Source: Ceratorhiza oryzae-sativae
Taxonomy: Eukaryota > Basidiomycota > Agaricomycetes > Cantharellales > Ceratobasidiaceae
Reading direction: 5' to 3'
NCBI GenBank assembly: GCA_030998015.1
Contig: JARWMV010000245.1
Coordinates: forward strand, 682,001-746,000
Length of the DNA stretch: 64,000 bases
The position numbers and the translations under genes were made by a program. Each line of letters starts with the position of its first letter. Position 1 is the stretch's first letter. This document shows, piece after piece, positions 12,501 to 23,235 of this stretch. Under the pieces are notes generated by a model. It was not told the origin of the DNA and searched no databases. It worked only from the letters and a program-made list of their open reading frames with translations.

Positions 12501-12687
12501 ACTTAACAATGGCCCGTTTAATTTTGACTTCTGGACGCTCTGGCGGCGGATGTTGATGCCTTGGTCCTGTAAACAAGAACTAAATACCTTTTGTTAAGGA
12601 CTAAATTATACACTCACCCCCTCCCCCACCTCCGCCACCCCTCCTTCGACCTCCTCCATGTCGTGGGGCATATCCTCCGTAGCTCAT
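9574..12687 (-). CDS. NCBP1: Nuclear cap-binding protein subunit 1 (CBP80/NCBP1)
   Basis: Large MIF4G-fold subunit of the nuclear cap-binding complex, which with CBP20 holds the m7G cap and links transcription to splicing, export and decay. The start ATG 12685-12687 opens a Gly/Arg-rich N-tail (MSYGGYAPRHGGGRRRGG), then VKIKRAIVKFGDSD and VDELSKAAEYLRDKLPADA, typical of the first MIF4G repeat. Middle exons carry YTLRTLFVDMINIYEVNRKEG, and the third repeat has GQMVGIVFDKLMQYQIIEPSDVI followed by EEEDRRARVIANAG. The C-terminus ends in MAKTWETALGYEI. About ten introns; the gene fills 3.1 kb. Exon edges between 11.0 and 12.3 kb were not all resolved. Its start is only 74 bp from that of the divergent hydrolase. 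Confidence 0.87.
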
Positions 12688-12761
12688 GGCGCAAGTGCAG
12701 TAAGAAAGCAGGTTTGGCGTTGCTCGGCGCTTAGTGTGGGGCTGTTCAGACACGTCTCAGC
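12688..12761. promoter_or_regulatory. 74-bp divergent promoter, CBP80 (-) / alpha-beta hydrolase (+)
   Basis: Only 74 bp separate the two ATG codons, so the promoters and 5' leaders must overlap in this interval. No specific factor site is claimed. Confidence 0.5.
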
Positions 12762-14039
12762 ATGGGTAAACAAAACGCGGGAACAGATCCTGACGTCAAC
12801 TTGAGCCACACAATGCAAGCATTTACCGAGCATATATCAAACACATCATCTGGCGCATCGGTGTTCAGCCTCTACCGTCGCAGCTCAGATCCGGAAGCTC
12901 CGCGGCGACCACTGCTGCTGCTGATCCATGGATATCCCCAAAATCACCTCATGTGGAAAGACTTTGTCAAGGGCCTGTCGGATGACTTTAGCATCTTGAT
13001 TCCAGACCTTCCCGGGTATGATCATCCATGATCTATTTCCAGACTTGCAGGCTCCTGGCCAACTAACTCTACCATTATTCAGCTACGGACTCAGCACAAA
13101 ACTCGCTTCGGCTGACAAGTCGAGTCGCGCCCACTCTAAACGGGCATGGGCTCAAGATATCATCGAGGCTGCGCGCCAGGTTCACCAAACACAAGGCGAT
13201 TTGAAACTCATTGCTTTCGGGCATGATCGCGGCGCACGGTTAGCATATAGGATGGCACTGGACGCTCCTGGCACCGTTGTCGGACTAGCCGTATTGGACA
13301 TTGTGCCCACTCCGTTTATGTGGGCAAGGATGAACCTCACGGAAGGCAGGCACGACGAGACCAGAAAGAGCCACCATTGGGTGAGTTTCTCAGTGAACAC
13401 GAGGCGACTTGACTAAGTAGCTTGGCCAAAAGGTGTTCTTGGCATCTCCAGCTCCTCTACCCGAGACACTTATATCAGCACAACCGAAGTTCTACTACAG
13501 TTACACTGTTAACAGCTGGACAGGAGCCACTGCTTTAGACTCTCAGAAAAAAGCCAAACTCGCTCTTCTCGACTGGCAAGAAGATAGCATCGCGCCGTTT
13601 CTGACTGACGACAAAGCCTCACACGATCGTATTGCTGCGGCCTGTGAAGATGCAAGTGGGCGTTTCATGCTTCTATTACGATAAACCATCACTTGAAACT
13701 GATCGACTACGCCCGTAGTACCGAGCGGGAGCTACCGTTGATGTTGAAGATGATCTCGCTTCGGGCATTGATCCAGCCACTTTTGAGCGAGTTATACAAG
13801 ATGCAAACGCTAGCGGACTAGAAGCACGCATCCCAGTGTTTTCTGTTCCTGTATTAGCTCTCTCGTCCATGCACCTTCGCCGCAGGTTTCCGGTAGACGA
13901 TATCTGGAGGCATTTGTGCGCAAATGACGGGCTGGTGAGCTTGCAAATTGGGGACGATGGTGTTGGACACTTTTTCGTGAACGAAGCAACAAAAGAGACA
14001 TTGGAAGGCGCGCTTCCCTGGCTCCAACAGTTCAAATAG
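12762..14039 (+). CDS. Alpha/beta hydrolase, haloacetate dehalogenase / epoxide hydrolase-like
   Basis: Single-domain alpha/beta hydrolase of about 350 aa. It shows the oxyanion-hole motif LLLIHGYPQNHLMW, then the nucleophile elbow AFGHDRGARLAYRMA with Asp rather than Ser. That places it with haloalkanoate dehalogenases and epoxide hydrolases, which form an Asp-ester intermediate. Further family marks are VLDIVPTPFMW and ACEDYRAGATVDVEDD; the late His is in GDDGVGHFFVNE. Four introns join in phase; the one before YRAGATVD uses a GC donor (GCAAGT, 13652-13718). The substrate is unknown. The enzyme lacks a visible signal peptide and is probably cytosolic. Confidence 0.85.
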
Positions 14040-14314
14040 CGATTGTACCCTAGCATTTAACCCCAAATTAAAGTTTGTATTGAAGCCAAACCCAAGGTCC
14101 ACCTTGGTTTCCCTACTGCTCTCCCGGAGTGAACCTTATCCAGAACGTATCCCACCTAAACGTCCATCCAAGTAAGGCACGAAATGTCACTCTTCTCTAC
14201 TCATTATCATTTCCGGAGACCACATGCACAAATTTCCACCCGCCAATCGTGTTGCGGTCACAATAGAGTCGCAAACGTTCAATGGCAGCTTCTGGGAGGT
14301 GCCTGCTACAACGC

Positions 14315-15022
14315 TTAGGATTGGCAGAGATGGTACCAACTGAACTTCAACAGACCCCACGCAATCAAGGCACTGATACCAGTCGCCCCGACGCATACAG
14401 AATGTGATAGCCTGAGGCTAGGTATATGCATCCGTTCCGGACTGTTTGCTGGTTGAACAACGCGTGAGACGTCTTCTAAAACGAGGGAACCAATAAAAAT
14501 AGCCTTCAAGTATTGCTGGGGCGTCCAGTGGGCGGTAGAAGCTGGATCCCCGCCCCACTGTGCGATAGGGCTGTCGGCGACCCAACATGTACTTTTACAC
14601 TGATCGCCGAACCAATGGGCATTCATGGCCCCGATCGAGCGAAATGTTCCAGGGGGCTGGCGGTTCATGTACGATTTGAAAAATCACCTGCTGAGCTCCA
14701 TCAGCGCACCCTTTAATTTGATGTGTTCACTGGAGCAATAGATCAGTCCTTGGTCGCTGCTATCCTTGTCCTCAGCCATATGGGCAAGCACGGTGAAGAA
14801 CAGCCAATCGCCAACTGCCTGTCAACCGACCAACTGGGTCACTTATTCATGGGGGGAAAGACATACAAATCTCGGATACTTCGCCAGGAGTCGACAACGA
14901 TCCCCACACTGTCACGGCGTAGGGTAAATGGCCACTTAGAAACATTGATTTGGTTGAGAGGGTAGGGATGTGCCACGGTGGCTGGCGCTACCAGCAGGGC
15001 TAAGATGACCACTAAATCTATC
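14315..15022 (-). CDS. Unrecognised protein with signal-like N-terminus, possibly broken
   Basis: Not recognised. Minus-strand reading begins with a hydrophobic leader ending ALLVAPATVAHPYP, suggesting secretion or ER entry, but no ATG directly precedes it, so a first exon is missing or the start is elsewhere. A second exon reads GDWLFFTVLAHMAEDKDSS. The third is interrupted by an in-frame TGA at 14684-14686 between ALMELSR and FFKSYMNRQPPG, after which coding-like sequence continues (AMNAHWFGDQC, TPQQYLKAIFIGSLVLEDV) to a C-terminal hydrophobic stretch GATGISALIAWGLLKF. Either a very short intron or a nonsense change explains the TGA. It may be a small membrane/secreted protein or a recent pseudogene. 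Confidence 0.45.
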
Positions 15023-15222
15023 AATTATTTAGCGTTGACTTGGTGGGATGCCGCGTGGTTGATTAGCCTAACATGGATCAACAATCTAATCGAGCTTTTA
15101 CAAATCTTCTAAGTGCCAAACGAAGCCATAGCATCAGAAACGTCAAGCTGCGAGAGTTCCGCTATATATAATCTGGCTCCCTTGCCCCGTTAGCCTTTGC
15201 CCCAACATCTTGAGTTGCTACC

Positions 15223-16411
15223 ATGCCGCCTTCAGGCCCCGCTGCCGCATCGTCCAGCACGGTTCCGCCGGCACCCAAGGTCGAGCAGGTGCTCCACGTA
15301 CGGGCCAAGTCTATCCTCTCCTGCACTTTCGGCCGCTCTGCTGCCTCGAGCCGTACGGGCACTGCACCTCCCCCTTCATATCAGACTGTTACTGTCGACG
15401 GGGTCACTGCCCTCTTACACATCAACTCTCGCGATGGCACCGTGCGTACCATCGGGAGTGTGCGATGGCTCGACACTTCCGACCCTGATGCCCCTATAGA
15501 TGCTTCAAGCAAGGACAAAACCCACAAGCGTATGGCCCAAATCTCTATTGGAGAACACACGAATGATATGTCAGAGGTCTTGCGCCATAAGAGCAAGGGT
15601 GTCAATAGAGAGCTCATGCTTAGGTGTGTTATTATACACGCCCCTCTTGCTGATTTTTGACTAATTGCATGCTGACCTTACTAGGTCTGACACTCGCGCC
15701 GTCTATCTCCCTGGAATGCAAGACTCCCCGCCACTGCATTTCCAGCGTGTCGCAATGCCTTCGGGCGGCTTTCCATACACGGTCTATACCATCGCTGACA
15801 TGTCTCTGCCTCCGGGTCCGACACATGCACACATCTGCGTTGGGCAGCTTACAATCAAGCGCAGTTCAAAGCCTCGAACCTCGTTAGTCCCACCAGCCAG
15901 CCTCCCCTCAATCCTCCCCTTTTTCGGGGGAAACCGTCAGCCCAAACCCGCTCCTCCCGCTAACCCCAACGAGTCGCGGAGGTCCACCATGGGCGTAGTC
16001 GTCCGTCTCGAGCTCCGCACACGGGACAAGGCACTTATCGACAGGATTGTCCTCAGCTCGCTGCTAATGGTGGCCGGGAAACACCCGATCGAAGCCGACT
16101 CGCGTGTAGAAGTTGATCGCCCGGTTGAAACCGAGTGGGACGCTCCTCCTGCCCTCTCCACGCTCGCCACGCCTCACCTTACACCCAACCATTCGGATGA
16201 GAATTTGTCGCGAGGGAATCCCGTCCCTCCTGCGTACCAGGGCGACTATTCATCCGAAAGGCACCTGATGGCACAGAGCATTCAAGATCTGGTTGGCACT
16301 GATCCGTTTATGGTGTCTGGCCCAGGGCCGAGCACTATCGGGATGGCCGCGCATGCCATGAGCGTGCATTCGAGCGCTGGCAGCTCTCAATCTATTGCTA
16401 GTGCTGCTTAA
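15223..16411 (+). CDS. Unrecognised conserved-looking protein, about 390 aa
   Basis: Two exons, with a short intron at about 15624-15685, join in phase (ELMLR to SDTRAVYLPGMQ). The protein has a Pro/Ala-rich start, a stretch rich in beta-type residues (VTALLHINSRDGTVRTIGSVRWLD, QISIGEHTNDMSEVLRHK, PYTVYTIADMSLPPG), a lysine/arginine segment, VVVRLELRTRDKALIDRIVLSSLLMVAG and a disordered Ser/Ala tail. No signal peptide or membrane span is seen. The length and alternating strands are compatible with an arrestin- or C2-like beta fold, but no motif proves it. The coding reading itself is clear; the function is unknown. Confidence 0.7.
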
Positions 16412-16930
16412 TTTTCTCATGTCCCCATGTTTCAAGCGCGTCACGTTTCACGCCATGTCTGAAGTACTATGTGTAATTTCATTTGAGAAATGGAACTTTC
16501 CGCCATCTTTTTTCAGGTGCATACATCATAACGTTGTCCATTTCGCATCCATCCAACTGAACGTGTAGTGCTTATTCTCAAACGATGCCTGTTGATATAT
16601 GCCCATTTAAACTCGCACGTTTGATACTTTCTGTCCCAGCCCCAAGGCTGGTACAGTTGCTCGAAACTTTACGTCCATCGGCCTAAGCAGGGTTAGATTT
16701 GCGCCCAAATCCCGCCGGGTGTCGGGGGCCGCGGCACCCATCTAATGCGACCCTGAATCAAATATTTCCTCGTACGGCAGAGATCGGCAGGCGCGGGAGT
16801 TGGTTCCCTACTATACATCAACACGGGGATAACGGTCAACGCCCCAGGAACGTGCTGGGTGCTAACCATTCGCTGTTCCTACCATCCCAAACACATTCGC
16901 TCACAATAGCGATTTCTATTTATTTTCGTT
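16412..16930. other. Convergent 3' intergenic
   Basis: These 519 bp lie between the convergent stops of the 15.2-kb gene and EF-G2. No ORF with codon-like character and no RNA gene is recognised. Confidence 0.35.
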
Positions 16931-19581
16931 TCATAAAAAAGCTCTAATTGTTTCGAGATGTGATACAATCATATGCGCGTTCATCACGCCCTCCCGATCT
17001 CCGACTTCCCGAAACCCTGCACTAGCCATCTCGAACGAACCTGTCCCAGCCGACAAAGCTCGCAGTCGGTTCGAATAATCCAGCATCCGGCTCAGTGGCG
17101 CGATTGCATGGACTGTTCTCTTTGCACTTGCACCACCCATTCCCCCCTTGCTCGTGGACACGCCTGACGCGGGGGTGACCAGCATGGGCGGGATATACAC
17201 CTCCGATGCATCAAACGCAACAGCTTCTGCCCCATCAGTTGCGGCATCGAGTCCGAGGTCGGCAATCTCCCCGCCGCATTCAGTCAAATCTTTGACCACT
17301 TTCCCGACTGTTTCTTCACCCACACGTACCCTAACACTCACGAATGGCTCCATCACGGCACCAGGGCCAGCTTTTTGGAATGCAAGGCGCAAAGCATGAG
17401 AAGCCGCGCCCGCTGCTAGAGGATTGGTGACACTTGTTGGGGGAGCCTCGAGAACGGTAATGTGTGTTCGGATGAACGCCAGTGATGTGTGGGGGGATGC
17501 CGAGAGCGCGGTTTGTATACCAAGGAGCACCGGATCGACGGGTACGATCGTGGTCTCGGACGACGTAGCTGGGGCTTGTAGAGGAACACCAGCATCGGAG
17601 CAGACAGTATTTCCACCCCAGGTCGGGTCTCCTTGTCCTTCGCCTTCTTTGAGGGAACGCACAGCTAGTCGCACGCGAGCAGACACTCGAGTCCCGCTCA
17701 CGTCCCGCTCCAATACTTCATCCACTTCTACGCCCTCGTGCACAAATCCTTCCCGATAGCTCACCCGACGCCTTCCAAACGATGCACGCACGCCCCATTC
17801 TTCGCGCAAGCGGCCTTCTGCGATTTCTAAATGCAGCGCACCCAACGCATGAATGAGAGTTTGGCCTTCGGTTGTGTCTTCCGTAATGCGTAACGAAGGA
17901 TCCGTTCGAGTAAGTGCAAGCAGAGCATCGGTGACAGGTTGTATATCTGCGTGAGCTTGCGGAATAACAGATGCAGAGATGACAGCTGGAGGGGGGACAA
18001 TCGACCTAAGAGCCAGAGGATTGGGTTTCGCAGGTGCTGATACGGACACTTTGTTCTTCCCGCTTTCTGCTGCTGGCGGTGGGACTGATGATCAAGTGTA
18101 GCTGCTACCAATGTATCACCCGTGCGTGTATGCTTGAGGCCCAGGATAACGCCGACAGAACCAAAGGGAAGTGAATCGACCTCTCTAGGCTCGTCCGCAT
18201 ACAGTAAGAGTATTTTGGAAATCTTTTCCTTTTCTCGGGTGGCAGTATTAACAAGCGTGATGTTCCGTGTGAGGCAGCCTAAAAACAGAGTCAAGGCATA
18301 ATCTAGATAGTAAATGTAGCACTCTACCAGAGTAAACCCGAACAAATGTCATCCAGCCCTTGCGCTTATCCCATGCAACCTTCCAAGCCAGCATCTGAAC
18401 CTCTGCGCTTGATTCGATCGCGCCTTCCAGACGAACATCCCGAGGGCTTGCCAACAGTTCACCGATATAATCCATTAATAGCTTTGTACCAATGTGCTTT
18501 GCCGCAGCGCCACAAAATATGGGCAAAATCTCTTGCTGGGAAACCAAAGAACGAAGAATAGGGATAATGCGGGAGCTACCGACGGACAGGTACGGCGATA
18601 CATCAGGAGGAGACTCCAACAAAGCTGACTCGAGATCGGGGGAACGAAGCGAAAGGCTATCCAAAAGGGCCTCCCGAGCAGGTAGTAGTAAAGGACCTAA
18701 TGGATGTCCAGAAGGAATCACAGAGTTTTTAGATAGCTCCACCTCGGTAGTGGGCAAGGCCAGCCGCTCAGGCTCAGAGGTCGAATCGGAGTTTGCCGGC
18801 CAACGCCAGACCTCCCATTTGACAAGATCGACCAAACCCTCGATTCCGGGCTCGCCACGAACATAATGCGCAGGATCAAACGATGCGACTGGAAGAGTGA
18901 GCAAAGTGGGTGCAGGGGGAGTCGGTGAGCCAGGATGGAAGATATTGATGCCGAAAGAGATGCCCCAGGTCGATCCAGTTTGTTGACAAACATAAACCGA
19001 GTTGGAACTTGATGCCTAGAATCAAGAATACAGGAAATGTCGAAACTGTAGCCCAAAAACTTACCTTACCTATCCAATTGGCCCCATACGCCCTTTGTCT
19101 GGCTTTCGACGCCTTCTACGGCGTCCATAAGGACAATGGCACCATCTATCACACGACTCGCACTCTCTACTTCCATCCCAAAATCAGCGTGGCCTGGAGT
19201 ATCGATGAGGTTGAACGTCCACTTCTTCCAAACGACGGGGATGCTCGCGGATTGAATCGTAATTCCACGCTCTCGCTCAGCAGGAAGAAAGTCTGTCGTA
19301 GTGCTGCCTGTATCAACAGTGCCAGCCTCTGGCTTATAGGAAGATGCGGTCAATATCGACTCGGTAAGAGTCGTCTTTCCAGAGTCTAACTAGATGTTAG
19401 GCTAATTTTGTAGATTATTGAGTAACTGACCGATATGAGCCAAAAGAGCGATGTTTCTAACATTTTGTGGGTCTGTTGACGGAGAAGTGATTGAAGCTAC
19501 AGTCGATGAGAGCCTCGTTGTCCTTAAGTTTAAGCTGGGACGTAATGAATGAGGGGCAATGCGCCTGCCCAGCCTTAGCAT
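16931..19581 (-). CDS. MEF2: Mitochondrial elongation factor G2 (GFM2/MEF2), ribosome recycling GTPase
   Basis: Translational GTPase that splits mitochondrial ribosomes with the recycling factor. The start ATG 19579-19581 opens a basic, Ser/Arg-rich presequence (MLRLGRRIAPHSLRP). The G domain follows: NIALLAHI-DSGKTTLTE (G1, spliced), ERERGITIQSASI (G2), DTPGHADFGMEVE (G3), FVNKLDRPGAS (G4). Further marks are FCGAAAKHIGTKLLMDYI, SVGVILGLKHTRTGDTL (domain II), LHALGALHLEIAEGRL (domain III) and a C-terminal domain with MLDYSNRLRALSAGTGSFEM. Two 1-nt frame breaks are needed: at the G run 18915-18919 and near 18079-18095. Introns at about 18295, 19025 and 19390 join well. GFM2 rather than GFM1 is chosen from the sequence style of domains III-V. 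Confidence 0.85.
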
Positions 19582-19989
19582 GGCAGGATCACTTGGGGAG
19601 CGAGATTGCAAGCAAAGAAATTGTCGTCACATCGCATAAGCGCCGAGCATATCATGTGCAGTTGCCTCTTCCTCGAATGGCAAACCCCTATGAATGCGTA
19701 CCAAACCCCCCAGTGTTGATACGACTTCCAGCCTTGATACTCATAATATATAATAAAGTTCTTGGAGTGCATAGTACGTACAAATTGATACACAGGCAGC
19801 AAAAGTTATTTCAGACAATTTTCGAGGCAAGTCAATGAGTCGTGACGAAACGATGAGCAACCAAAGTTGCGAGGCAGAAGGTTGCGAGGCATATGGTAGA
19901 AGAATACAAAACGAAATAAAGAAACGGGAGGGCAGAAGACGTCATCAGGACTTTTGGTATTTCATTTGCGACTAGCTGGTGCTTGTTGG
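19582..19989. other. Intergenic, EF-G2 start to next minus-strand gene
   Basis: These 408 bp contain the EF-G2 promoter and the 3' end of the next gene upstream on the minus strand. The stretch is AT-rich (for example 19735-19805). No gene is recognised. Confidence 0.35.
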
Positions 19990-21011
19990 CTAGAAGAGGC
20001 AGGTCGAAGCACGGTGGCGATTGCGATGGCTCTTCATTGGTTTCGAGCCAATGTGCCCAGGGGCATGTTGCATATACTGTGACAATGTGTTAGCTTACAT
20101 TATTCCATACAAAATTGTGATAATGCGTACCTTTTTGCGCTGAGCGCGTTCCCATTGGAGATATTCAGCGTGCTGATAGGCCCTCGTGTACTCGGCGTCG
20201 GACACTGCACGATCCCGACGACGTTTCTCTTCACGAGCAAGTGCACGATGCCACTTACACCAGTGAGCGTACCTATCATGTACATTAGTCGCTGATTCGT
20301 ATGAAATGGGATTCGGTACTCACCAGTATTCAATGTCTTGGGTCTCGACATATCCCCAGTACATGGCCAAAAATGCAGCATCAGACTATCAAAGAACAGG
20401 TTCAGAAAAAAAAGAAATTTTAATACAGAAGCATTCAACTTGCAGTAGACTGTTCTCCGGCTGTCGGAGGCCACATGGCAGACACATCTGGGCGATCCAT
20501 GCGACTCTGTTCCACCGCATATTCCATGCCATACCAGTCCGATTCCACGTTCTCTACGTCAAGTTCTTCAGGCTAGAATGAACACATATTAGCGATGATA
20601 TATGCAACCTAAGCGCCTTGTACGTACAGGAGGAACAACGGGCTGCTTTCCTCTACGAATCTCTTCACGCGCCAACGATTCCTGGCTCTGAATGCGATAG
20701 AGGGACGAATACTCATCGGTATGAAGGCTGCTGATTGTCGTAGACGGAGACAACGGTGGTGTAGACATGGCTACGTCGTAATGATAACCGGGAAGCCGAC
20801 CGTTATGAACAGGGGCACCGTGAGGCTCGCTCTCGGCTTGACACACGCCTTGATCTAACTTAGGGGTAAGATCGTTGTACGTGTCTTCGGTGATATCCTG
20901 GGATATGTAATCGCCAAATTGGCTGCTGTACCCAGTATCGCCGTTGTAAGCGTAGAAAAAAGTATCGGGGTCGGCGCCTGGCTGGACAAATTCGTCGTAG
21001 TAGCGCGACAT
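19990..21011 (-). CDS. Unrecognised acidic/aromatic-rich protein
   Basis: The start ATG 21009-21011 gives MSRYYDEFVQPGADPDTFFY. The first exon is rich in Tyr, Asp and Ser (TGYSSQFGDYISQDITEDTY), with a Pro/Ser stretch and SLAREEIRRGKQPVVPP. Four more exons carry EELDVENVESDWYGMEYAVEQ, AMYWGYVETQDIEYW, a strongly basic block (WHRALAREEKRRRDRA) and YLQWERAQRKK, ending at a TAG at 19990-19992. The introns are short and in phase. No signal peptide, membrane span or known domain is seen. The charged Trp/Arg-rich C-terminal half suggests a nuclear or cytoplasmic scaffold, but nothing shows a function. Confidence 0.6.
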
Positions 21012-21355
21012 TTCGAAAGGCTGGACTACGCGTAGAAATGAGACTGCACAAATTGAACAACTTGTACCAGTTGCGCTAGTGACAAGCTGTGTAAGGTTGC
21101 GAGACTACCTGGGGAGAATAAGTGGCTGAAAGAAGGCGGGATGGTGGTCGAATTTTAATCCGCCGCCTTTCGGGGAGGTCGACCCCCCGTCACGAGAACC
21201 TCGGTACAAACAGATCCAATCTATCAGCGGATCCGAGCTTCTTTGCTCAGTTTGCACACCCCCTATTAGTATCGGGTCAAATATATTAGGAAGGGGTGGT
21301 TGTGTTAATAGTACAAAACTTGGTGTATTAATAAATATATAGACCAATATAGAAA
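21012..21355. other. Intergenic
   Basis: These 344 bp include an AT-rich run at 21280-21355 near the 3' end of the NCBP3-like gene. No gene is seen. Confidence 0.35.
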
Positions 21356-22634
21356 TCACTCCCGGGCTTTCATAAACGCCTCGAGCTCCGCATCAAGGTC
21401 ATCCTGCGTGCGCTTTGGCCTCTCGTTGGTCGACCGCTCGCCCCTACTACGCCCACTGTCCCCTCTGCCGCTTCGCCGACGAGGAAGTGGAGCAATTTGC
21501 CTATCCTTCTTCGGACCTAGACGTCGGTCCAGCCTCGAGGTATCAGTATCGGGGACCTCCTCCTCCCCACTCTCTTTTCGTCTCGCCAAATCGTCCAACT
21601 CGGCGTCCAGCGCTTGTGCGCGCTTCTTGTCAAGATCATCTTCCTCGTCGCCCTCCTCTCTTCTACGCCTCATCTCATCCAACTCGGCATCAAGATCCAT
21701 ATCCTCCCCATCCCGCCTGTTGCGCGACCGCTTATTCCGCCTCTCCTGCTGGGTCTGATACCACTCGCTCCGCTTCCTCGCATCCCGCAGCTTGCGATCG
21801 CCGAACCGCGCCCAGCGGACTCGCATGATGCCCGAAAGCGCCGTGCCTCGGCTTAGGTTATGGTCCAGCTGGGCTTCAGGCGGCCATAGCTTTTTCGGGA
21901 CTGGGTGCGCGAGCACGAGCGCTTCAGCTTGCGTGGTGGAGCTGGGGTCTTTTGTGAGTGCAGTAAGGGAATCTTCCGCGATCGGGTGAGACTCGAATAG
22001 GATGACTGTCGTGCGATCATCAACCCATTCTAAACCTATATAAATAGGAAATTAGCAAGGTTTGAAGCTAGACTGAAACAATGAGGCGTACTCGTCGGCG
22101 GGTTGTCGCAGTACGTAGCAACATATTCGAATATTTTTTCCGTGCCGAGTTTTGAAATGGGCTAGAATCAGTGGTGAGACGAGAGCCTGTTGATTAATTT
22201 AACCAGAACTTACTTCGCCATGAAGCAACAATGCACCTGGGCGCTGCTTGTCGTCTGATAGCATACATCAGCAACACTTAAATTCATAACAACCTGTGGG
22301 CTCACCATCAGGATCAACTTGCTCATCAGCTTCTTCCACGGTATCCAGCTGTCGCTTTTCGCTTCTATATAAACGGGGTTGGTCTCAAATGGGTGTATTG
22401 GATCTGAGGCGCAATACATACTCTGCCTAACTTCTCCTCCAACAATGGAGCGTGATCCTCGAGCAAATAAACCTTCTTCAGACTTGAAGGGGCCTTTTCA
22501 CCGTCTCCGTAGAGTGCTTCTGCCAGTTCCTCTGTCTCGTTTGCTGCAGCCTTGTCTTCAGGTTGATCATAGGGAAAGACAAAGTCTAGGGGCGCCTCTT
22601 TGGAGGATTCAAGCAAGTCAGCGTACATAGGCAT
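21356..22634 (-). CDS. NCBP3-like protein (RRM-like cap-binding/export adaptor)
   Basis: Resembles metazoan NCBP3 (C17orf85), described as an alternative partner of CBP80 in mRNA export. The start MPMYADLLESSKEAPLDFVF is followed by an acidic stretch and a short RRM-like region spread over small exons: RPGALLLHGE, PISKLGTEKIFEYVATYC, then GLEWVDDRTTVILF. WVDD matches the W(L/V)DD motif of the NCBP3 RRM. The last exon is highly charged (RKRSEWYQTQQERRNKR, runs of DE/RR) and contains three copies of an LDAEL motif: DLDAELDEM, ALDAELDDL and the C-terminal DLDAELEAFM. This motif resembles the UAP56-binding motif of export adaptors. The call rests on short motifs; the length (about 330 aa) is smaller than human NCBP3. 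Confidence 0.7.
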
Positions 22635-23235
22635 GGCGACTCAAGCACGACGGGCTAGAGTTCAAGAGTCGTGGTCGCACACAGCAGGATTCACACTAAG
22701 CGCCTGAACCTGACCCCACACTCGTTCTTACTTGTCAACACGGACCAACAACAACAATAGGGTCAATGAGCTGCAAATCCTATAAACAAGTCCGTTGGTA
22801 CACAGCGCAGGCGAGCAAATGAGTCACGGTATACATTTTACGGAGACAGTGCGATGGGATGGGATGGATGGGAAGAGGCGACAGAAAGAGAAAAAAAAGG
22901 GGGTAAAACACAAATGACATATATACACATGAAGCAAATGCGATCGTGGCATACATGTTCTTTGCACGTCGAGTACGCATGCATGTGTCTCAGACAAGAT
23001 AGGTCGCAAGTGGGCTTGATGGAGGATTGCAGTGGTTGAAACAAATATAGAAGAAACTGCCGGGTTCGCAACTGAGCACGAAAGGCTGGCGGTCATACGC
23101 AGGAGGAAACGGATGTCCAAGAGAATCGACATAGAAAAACGGACCAAAATGATGTTTATAGACTTGGAATTGAAGGCATAGAGTCAATCTAGGCCTAAGC
23201 ACAGGGACCACACGAATCCCGCTGCTGACCAACGC
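22635..23235. other. Intergenic, NCBP3-like start to 23.2-kb gene end
   Basis: These 601 bp separate two minus-strand genes. The pyrimidine-rich minus strand gives several short open frames with Cys/Phe/Ser bias that look non-coding. No RNA gene is recognised. Confidence 0.35.
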
